A DNA stretch of 64,000 nt from Seiridium cupressi. Taxonomy: Eukaryota; Ascomycota; Sordariomycetes; Amphisphaeriales; Sporocadaceae. A program made the position numbers and the translations under genes. This document shows, piece by piece, positions 55,841 to 64,000 of this stretch (its first letter is position 1; every line of letters begins with the position of its first letter). The DNA lies in contig JARVKI010000094.1 of assembly GCA_036674765.1 (NCBI GenBank), forward strand, positions 62,001-126,000, written 5' to 3'. Under the pieces are notes generated by a model. That model worked only from the letters and a program-made list of their open reading frames with translations. It did no database searches and had not been told where the DNA came from.

Positions 55841-57025
55841 CTAGTCCATGTCCTCAGCATTGAGGTATTCAACGCAGATGGTTGGCCCATTCAAATTCAT
55901 AACGTCCGCAATCGTCACATTCGGCGCGACGCCTGCCATCCAGAGGTTGTGGTTCAGCGTCGTTGTCGTGCCATTGTCCCCAAAGTAGTTTGTTAATTCA
56001 GCTGGCGGGTAGTTGGGATCTCCCGGCTGCATTGTCTGTGGAATATTGAGCCCGCTCATTTCATACAGACGAGCCGGGTAGTCTAGCTTCTGCCACTCCC
56101 ACCAGAGCTTGTCAAGGTACGAGTGGTGCAGGAAGAAGATGGGGTCACCAGGGGAAAAGGTCGGATCTGCCATCTGCTGATTCGTTAGCCAAAGTATGAA
56201 GACGCTCGCAACCGAGCGCGATAGGAAAGACTAGAGCCGTTGGCACTCAGGAGGAAGAACCCACGATTCCACCGACGCCCCTATGCCCAGCTGTATGCGG
56301 AGCAAGGGCCCAGCAAATCCAAGCTACTGCATATGTCTTGGCACTATTGCACCTGTCGATGTTCGACTGCGCCGCCGAACTGAAAGAGAACTGGTTGAAC
56401 TGGCGACTGACGCAGTGGTCACTGACTTGGTTGCCCGAAAGGAATCGTAATGTCAAATTGACAAATTGCCCATCTGCGATGCAGCTATCGCCGCCCTCTC
56501 CGTTACCACCAAAGTACTGGTCCCCCCAGAGTGAAGACGCTGACATGTCATCCACCTCAGATACTTCGTCCCAATACGGTATGCGCCCAGTATAACCGCA
56601 TTCCTCTCGGAGCAGGGTCTCGTGCACCGTCATATAGTACCTGTGGAAAGGGAGGAAGGCGCCCTGGCAACATGTCAGCTGCTCTGCCGTGAGGAACCAG
56701 GCCTTGCAGCTCATACCACATTGTGTATGGTAATGGTTTGCGTGATGTGAGGCCATTGCAAATCATCCCATCTACTGACGGCACCAGGTACACCTGATAT
56801 CGAGGGCGCATCGATCAGACATAAATCCGCTTGAACATATGCCGACTTCTCATCATCTGTGAGCTTGGTCCACGGAACGCGCTGCTTGAATTCTGTGCAA
56901 TTAGTCTCGATGTCCCTTCTGAAATGGGTACTAGGATAACTCGCGACGATCGAGCAAGTTGCAAGGGACAGTATTGTTAAATGGAAGAATGACATGTCCA
57001 AAGAAAACTCAATAGCGAGCCGCAT
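55841..57025 (-). CDS. Secreted tyrosinase (type-3 copper oxidase)
   Basis: Exons 57025-56717, 56663-56265 and 56173-55841 give 346 residues (336 if the Met at 56,995, directly before the signal peptide SFFHLTILSLATCSIVAS, is used). CuA ligands: IHNV, FLPFHRYYMTVHE; CuB: HTAGH-RGVGG and FFLHHSYLDKLWWEWQ. All six His are present. Introns were placed so that HNV-GAFLPFH and GGI-MADPTFSPGDP are rebuilt in phase. There is no long C-terminal caging domain, so it is a short secreted form. Such enzymes hydroxylate or oxidise phenols; substrate unknown. No pigment or RiPP genes lie adjacent. Confidence 0.87.
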
Positions 57026-59110
57026 CTATGCAGCAAACCACTACAGCCAGGGAATTGGACGGCCACGTAAGGAAGAGCTTTAGCTATGTATAAATCCGGA
57101 GCCCCGGCATTCTGCATGAGTATCTGAAGTTACCGCGCGTAGCATTATTGAGCTGTAACTTCATTGCGGCCTACTCGGAATACTTGATGCATGGGGAAGC
57201 TAGTTGGGATGTTTGAGAGCTCGAAAAAGCTGTAGCCCTCACAAGGTCGCCTATATATCCACGTAACAAAGCCGAGATCCGGGGCACTGCGCCGCAGCCA
57301 CGTCTAGAACGGCACGAGTTCAAGTGAATCAACTCATGAGGACTCTTTTTCTTGGCGGTTGCGTGTCAAAAGTTGAGATGGGACATCGCCTTCCTAATAC
57401 GGCGATCGCCGATGATCGCTATCTGAAGTAGATTAGAGGGTGATAGAGGGTCGGAGCAATAAACGCGCCACACACGAATGAACTCCGACTGGGGAGGAAA
57501 ATAGATGGATGTTTTTGAACAGCTGAAAACCTTTCTGGGTCGGTTTCTGGACTGACAACCATGTTCATGTATGCGTATTCCTATGACTCCTCCATCTTAA
57601 GCATTGGGTCCCACGTCAACTCAGTCGATACCCACCTCATGGGCCCTTCACCAGCTGTAAGAATTGACAGTCTCGAGTGAGATAGAAAATTTGGTCTTGA
57701 GTACCGGGTTTCTCGGGCTTCCTGCCATTACGATCATCCGTCAAAGAAAAAGAAAAGTTTAAATATATAAACAAATAGAATTTTCGATTTTGAAAACTTC
57801 AGCGTTCAAGGTTTGCGTGGGTGAGTATTCTATAAAAGTTTTGCATTAGTAAGTTGTTACTTTCGATTTCTCACGAAACGATTGAGTGTAAAACCGTAAG
57901 TCTATTACTTGACGATGAAGCTAAACGTGGCTATTACAACATAAATAAATCAAACGTGAGCTCTTATTTTGATAAACACCTCATTATATCTATGCCATCA
58001 GATGGCTTTCGATGACGCCTTCCAAACAGTTTTGTCGTGACCTGAGAGCCTAATGTAGTGAACCTGTGACCTGCAGCTAGATAGGTCGGGTCATCACATG
58101 AACATCAATATACCCCAGCTTTTAGCGTGATCACCGTAATTTATCCTGTTTATGACTGAGCTAACTGAGGAACTACAGTACACGTCCATCTCCAAGTTCC
58201 CTCTACAAGAATTAACGTCACCTCGATGAACCTAGTAGCAATCCCGGTTGTTCCGTTGGAGCATCTAAGCATCCAGATAAGATGCCCCTGTTGCTCCCTG
58301 GAGTTTTCGATGACTGTATCTACTACACAGCCTTCTACACGGATCTAAGCCAGCGCCCGGATTCAATGCGATCTCATATAGGTATATGGACCTCCTCAGC
58401 CGGAGAGGACTGTTGTATTGATTAGCAGCGCTTGATCGTGCCGGGATTGCCATATGCCATCATAGACTAAACGTAATAAACTCTGTGATCATTGGGACTA
58501 GTTGAGGTGTGCGTGGCCGTTACGCCAAAACGACTTGTATTACGTGGTAATGATGTTATCGTTCAGACGCTTGTTTCCCAATATCCTCCCACCAGGACCA
58601 GTTTTGCGCACGAGCATACTTTTATTCATCGACGGTGTCTTGTCCAAGAATTGATCAAGAGCTGTCCTTTGAGGATTGTCAAAATATCTGCTCTACAGTT
58701 ACCACTGACTGTCCTCTCCGAAATAGTGTTATGTTAACACGTCCATAGTCGCCAGGAAAGCCATAGGGGCAGGAACCGATCGACATAAATCATGGGTTTG
58801 GGACGAGTGCGGAAATTCTTAGATATTGATTGCCCCCTCGGGTTTCTTTCCCTCCTTGAAAGCATTTGCGTTGATCCTTTTTAAATATTAGAGTTTTCCC
58901 AGTTACCCCAGAGTGCGATATCGACTAACCTGGGCTGATTGGACGAAACCTGAGAGGCTACGTGTAGGTGGCTTGTGGGCGTTGACGACCCAAGCTTCCG
59001 GGACCGGCCACCCGCCCCAGTGTCTTAGGTTCTACCTTGGCGAATGTGGGGACGCCTGCGCCGCAAAACATGCCATTATCATCAATTTCCGGCAGGACCC
59101 CATACATGCG
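57026..59110. other. Gene-poor stretch of 2.1 kb
   Basis: Promoters of tyrosinase and histidine kinase at the ends. AT-rich around 57,750-57,850. No convincing gene; frames at 58,265-58,453 and 58,492-58,737 show nothing. Confidence 0.5.
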
Positions 59111-62100
59111 ATGGTCATCGCCCAGTCAGAAGCTGTGTCTGAAACTGCTCGCGAACGCGAAACCTACAAGTAGGTGGTGCCCGCGGGCAACCCAGGCGCC
59201 CATTTGCCCTGCCAGTTGATCGATTGGCCGCTGCTAACGTCGTTGCGCAATGCAGATACGATGCCCTCACCATCTCGACAGCGGGGCTCAACGGATCCCG
59301 TCCAGCGAAGCCGATTCCATCCTCGTTCCTGTCGTCGACCTTGGACCCCGGTCTCACGGCTTTCGCCCAGCTGGGGCTATATAAGCTGAATGCTGGCCGC
59401 TGTATGATCTCGCTCTTTGACCGCAAATGGCAGCATATTGTCGCCGAGGCACTCCGAGCACCAACGTCCTCTTCAGACGAGCCAGACGCTCAACCCGCCC
59501 CGGATTGGTTCAATGGCCTCGCGTTCGAGCGTTCGACCAGCGTCTGTGAGCATGTCGTTACGGGGTCGGCGGAGACCCAGTCAATTCCCGGTACGGCCGT
59601 CGGCTTGACTGCGACGGACATGCCAGTGTCGGTTATAAACCATCTTGACGGGGATACTCGATTCTGCCATATAAGGGACCCCGGGCGGCAGTTCTATGCC
59701 GGAGTGCCGATTCGCTCGCCGACGGGAATTAATATCGGTGTCTACTGTGTGTTCGATGACAAGCCGCGACCGGAGGGGCTGAACGACGAAGAGGTTCGAT
59801 TCATTCGCGAGATATCCAGGGTGGTGATGGATTATCTTGAGAGTAAGCGAAGTCATGAGTGGTACCGGCGCGACCAGCGCATGGTGCGCGGCCTGGGCAG
59901 CTTCGTCAAAGGGCAAAGTACATTGTGGAAATGGGATGAATCGACATCGGACCAGGTCGCATCTTTCCAGGATTTAACTGGCATGGGCGAGGGGATGCTG
60001 AATAAGAAACTACAGACAGAGGCGGAAGCAACTGAGCCGGCGCCGGCGCTGCAGCAAAAGATGACCCCTGGCCATGAAGCGCCAGGAGAAGCTCACGCTT
60101 CGCCAAGTAAAAACGCCCAGGATCGAAGCCAGGTCGATGAGGTCGCAACAGCTCCTTCACAGCCCGAACCTACGAAGAATTCCACGGATCCAAGCACCTC
60201 AAAATCCCAAGAAGGCCCTGCGAATCTTCCCCGAAATGACATAGACCGTGTTTTTGCAAAAGCAGCTAATGTAATCCGTGAGTCCATCGAGGTGGAAGGT
60301 GTCCTCTTTTTGGACGCCAGCGTGCAATCCTATGGCGGGTTGATCGGTAACATATCTTCGGAGCAGCCGAGCTTGTTTGAATCGCGGCATCCATCGACTG
60401 CCCAGAGCAGTGGCGATGAAAGCGCGCAGAGCCAGAGTGGTGACTCGCCCGTGGCTGGCCCCTCTGTCTGCGATCTCTTGGGCTTTTCGACGTCGCATAG
60501 TTCCTCAATCGTCGGAGACGTGCGACCAGCCGAGTTCGCAGAGTGTAGGGAGTGGTTTTTGCAGCGGTTATTGAGGCGACACCCGCACGGCAAGGTTTGG
60601 AATTTCGAAGCCGACGGAACGGTGGCAGACCCCTCGAACAGCTCAGATAGTGATCCGTCTTCGGTAGAAGACCGGAAGACGCTGCTGGAGTCTACGGAGG
60701 GGGGCAATGTAGCATCAACAACCACAACTGCCAAGAAGCTGGTAAGTACGGCTGCGCGCATCATGAAGATGTTCCCGGGAGCGCGCAGTGTGGCCATGGT
60801 GCCGCTATGGGATTCACAAACAGGAAATATTTTCGCTGGAGGTTTCGCGTGGACTAGAACGCCTACACGGACTTTCAGCGATGAGAATGAGCTGACCTAC
60901 CTCCGCGTGTTCGGCCTAACTGCTATGACGGAGGTAGCACGACTGAAACTACGAGTGGCCGACCAAGCCAAAATGGACATACTTGGGTCTATTAGCCACG
61001 AGCTGCGATCACCACTGCACGGGCTAGTTGGAGCAGTACGTACATGCCTAGGTCCCTTACTACCCTTGAAGGCTTATTTTCGAGGTGAAATCAAAATCCC
61101 GAGAGCCAGCATTCCCGGCCCCGGTTCCGCAAACCACAGAACCCGTCCCTGCGCGTGCTAGCTAACACCCAGCTGATGTTAGGTCGAGTTGTTGAGACAT
61201 ACTACCCTTGATGCATTACAGGATGGCATTCTGCGGGCGATTGATGCGTCCGGGAGGACTTTATTGGACACCATTGATCACGTAAGTACGGCTGGCGGTG
61301 CAGTTTCCGTCCTTCTGTTCTATAGCATGGTATTGATCATGCCTCTACCACAGCTACTAGATTTCGCCAAGATCAGCGCCAAGAAGTCAAGAATGAAACG
61401 AAGACATGGAGGTCCGGGCTTTAGTCGACGATCGGTCTTGGGCACTCCGGATGCCATGCCCTTACCAGAAATACCCATCCAGTTGGACGTGCTCTTGGAA
61501 GAAGTTGTTGAGAGCGTGCTGGCCGGATCTAGCTACCTCACTAGATCAGAGACGTACAACTCGACATCTTTCACTTCCGCACAGGCCCCCCTTGCCCCAA
61601 TGCACCCAGTTGGATCTGTTGTTGTTGAGGATCAGGTCCGAGGCCGGCTTTTCGCCTCCCAGGGCGCCGTCCAGTCCTACATCGACATTGACCATTCCGT
61701 GAGATGGGCGTTTCGCATGCATCCGGGCGCCTTCCGGCGGATCATCATGAACCTGTTCGGCAACTCCCTCAAGTTTACCAGCGCTGGCTTCATCCGGGTC
61801 TCATTACGCCAAGAGGGCCAGCCAAAGCGATCCGACGCTGCCAGCACCACTCGCGTCGTACTCACCGTTTCTGATACGGGCAAGGGCATGAGCGAGGATT
61901 TTCTTCGAAATCGTCTTTTCACGCCATTTGCGCAGGAAGACCAGTTCGCGCCGGGAACCGGCCTCGGCCTCAGCCTCGTTCGGCACATGGCGGTCGCGTT
62001 AGGCGGCACGATCGATGTAGCGAGCAAGATCGGAAAAGGCACAACGGTCACGGTAACTCTGCCACTCCCACATGCGGCTGATGAGCCAATGGACAACGAA

Positions 62101-63302
62101 GAGACAAATTTCTGGCAGAACGTCGAGACGTTGAGAAGGCAGCGAGTTAAGCTGTACGGTTTTGAGCGCGAAAAGCGGGCCAGTAAAAGTTTGGGCCACA
62201 ATGAAGTCAAGCAAAGATCTCAGTACCAGCTGATGGAAGGGATTTGCCGGGACAAGTTACACATGGACGTCGTGCCAAGCAACAGTGTGGACTCGGCTCC
62301 GCCGGACTTTGTCATCTGCATTGCTGACAACGGGCACAGCTCGGACACTGAGACCATGCAGCATGTGTCCTACTGTCCGTATATATTTGTTTGCCAGGAT
62401 TTAGCCGCCGCATACAAATTGACCGACGAGAAAGGCGGTATAATCCCTGAAGTCTACGAGGTTTGCCCTCAACCGTAGGTATCTCGCTCACTCGCATGTC
62501 TCAGCCTGCTAACATCGTCATAGTATCGGCCTACGGAAACTTGCCAGGGCATTGCTCGCGTGCCGGCTGCGGTGGCAAAATTTCCAAAACTCAAGCACTA
62601 ACGCCATGTTAGCACCTGTGGATTTCATTGATCAGAGGCACAAGCAAGAAGATGAGCAGGCGCATATCACGGATGTGGTTCTCGTTATCCCCCAAGGAAG
62701 GCACCGCATCGTGTCACGAGAGCTTAGCTCTCCGACAAAAGTCGATTTCGAAATCTCTTTACCAGCAGCCCGACAGCCCTTGCTGGGGCAGCCTACAGAG
62801 GTGATTGCAGCGGAAGTCAAGCTCGCAGATCTTAATTTCCGAGCAATTGAGCTGCGAAAACCGATAATAATTGTTGACGATAACAACATCAACCTCAGGG
62901 TATGTAAAATCACAATTCACCGACACGCCTCTGACGATCAGATTACTCACCATAACCTTTAAGATCATGGCAGCATACTTGACCAAGCTAAAGCACCCGT
63001 ATGCAATGGCAACCAACGGCCTCGAGGCATTGGAGATGTACACTAAAGGTCCAGCCGAATATAGTTGCATGTTGACGGACATCTCGATGCCTGTGATGGA
63101 CGGCCTTGAGTCGACTCGCCGCATCCGCGAGTACGAGCTGGCGGGTGGCCACAAGCCCATAGTGGTCATCGCTCTCACCGGGTTAAGTGGGGCCGAAGTA
63201 GAACGGAACGCCCTTGCGAGCGGCGTAGACCTGTTCCTTACTCGACCCTTGGCGCTGAAGGGTCTGGAGAAGGCCCTAGTGAGAACGGGGTTGCGGCAAT
63301 AA
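59111..63302 (+). CDS. GAF-domain hybrid histidine kinase
   Basis: Exons 59111-59169, 59256-61035, 61183-61281, 61354-62474, 62524-62899 and 62964-63302 join to 1257 residues. A GAF domain (~60-230; MISLFDRKWQHIVAEAL, FYAGVPIRSPTGINIGVYCVFD) is followed by a disordered linker (~250-400), a second region, HisKA with SHELRSPLHG (His601), a HATPase domain with Asn in IMNLFGNSLKFTS, DTGKGMS and GTGLGLSLVRHM, and a receiver with Asp1138-Asp1139 and phospho-acceptor Asp1184 in MLTDISMPVMDG. The conserved receiver Lys is Arg1239 (FLTRPL). It would pass phosphate to an Hpt protein and onward to Ssk1/Skn7. The start is set at ATG 59,111, since the conserved ARERETY motif follows. Cytosolic, no membrane segment. 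Confidence 0.88.
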
Positions 63303-64000
63303 CAAAAGCATGAAACAGGAAACAAACTCGTAAAATACCGGAATAATATGATATGTCAGATAATCAACAAACACAAACCGGGCTCAAAACCAAGGTGACT
63401 CTTGGTGGTTGGAGGCTTTTGATCCCTTGTAGCATGCAGATGGCGATTGCCGAAAAGCAAACCAACACTCTTGTGTTAGCTATCAAGTAATCTTCCGGTC
63501 AGGCATAAATGCGTGCGGAGCAAACGGTGTGACCTATTCAAGCTTGGCCCAATTATATTGCATTCTCAGCGGCCTGCGATGCGCAGTTGAGACAATGGCT
63601 TGTCATTGACGTTCCACATATGCTGAACTACCACATTTCGTTGCCAACACCAGTAATCTGGTTACTAGATCTAATGGCCGGTAGATGACCTTGGGAGCTG
63701 TGCAGAAACGCACACGATGCAAGATCCCAACTTAGCAATTGTCGTACGCTTCCCGATGTAAGACAGTTATCTGAGATTTGATGATGGGTGGAGTCCGAAG
63801 TGATAATTGTAATTGGTATTTTATTGAGGATTGACTGCACTGCTTACAAACATGTAGATATTGGCGCTGTAATCATCTCGATATGGTGGGTATCTGCAGA
63901 GTAATATATGGCTACTGACATGTCGGCAGGCACTAAGCGTAACTTGGTGTCAGCGAATGTATACAAAAGCAAGAATGTGGACCTCAGCAACGACTATCAG
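63303..64000. other. Intergenic to window end
   Basis: 3' flank of the histidine kinase gene. No further gene recognised; a frame at 63,628-63,840 minus is not convincing. Confidence 0.5.

Noticed and set aside
13208..57025. Laccase and tyrosinase as one pigment cluster
   Set aside because: They are 40 kb apart with many housekeeping genes between and no polyketide synthase.
1..64000. tRNA genes and CRISPR arrays
   Set aside because: Scanned by eye for the tRNA B-box consensus on both strands and for spaced repeats; none convincing. A tRNAscan run would be decisive.

Overview
The window is nuclear DNA of a filamentous ascomycete (Pezizomycotina). Genes carry short GT-AG introns of about 45-150 bases with GTAAGT/GTATGT donors, and the gene set is typically fungal: a RID/Masc1-type cytosine methyltransferase, a BIM1-like copper protein, a laccase, a tyrosinase, a hybrid histidine kinase and a GON7 subunit. 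I cannot fix class or genus. No tRNA, rRNA, CRISPR array or intact transposon was seen. Exon boundaries were placed by hand from splice motifs and reading frame.

Layout. 1-640: decayed rhodopsin-domain (PTH11-like) gene with Trp-to-stop changes. 1.0-10.8 kb: mitochondrial PDK/BCKDK-like kinase, thioredoxin-reductase-like dithiol oxidase, GPI-anchored BIM1-like copper protein, muniscin Syp1, and a Csk1-type CDK-activating kinase divergent from Syp1. 12-18 kb: secreted repeat protein, laccase, a very AT-rich island near 16.4-16.8 kb and a small cysteine-rich secreted protein. 18.4-25 kb: Bmt6-type rRNA methyltransferase, SET-domain protein, GNAT acetyltransferase and a cullin that is only an N-terminal half. 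26-34.7 kb: single-pass membrane protein with an apple-like ectodomain, Lys-rich nuclear protein, mitochondrial phosphate carrier, C2H2 zinc-finger remnant and atypical SDR. 34.7-38.9 kb: gene-poor, with one six-cysteine secreted peptide precursor. 38.9-51.6 kb: Vps39/Vam6, Gon7, RID-type methyltransferase, secreted M28 aminopeptidase and a membrane-anchored TAP-like serine peptidase with a frameshift. 53.5-63.3 kb: mitochondrial aspartate aminotransferase, tyrosinase and a GAF hybrid histidine kinase.

How the genes relate. I see no biosynthetic cluster. Housekeeping genes (Mir1, AAT, Vps39, Syp1, Bmt6, Gon7) are interspersed with secreted or surface genes in gene-poor, locally AT-rich stretches. 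The RID homologue fits with RIP-like decay at the left edge.

Most worth following: (1) the repeat-precursor protein, where a 14-residue segment is identical in three repeats although 11 of 14 codons differ synonymously; (2) the truncated cullin, whose five-part model stays in frame yet lacks the RING-binding and neddylation half; (3) the six-cysteine secreted precursor with a Lys-Arg processing site.
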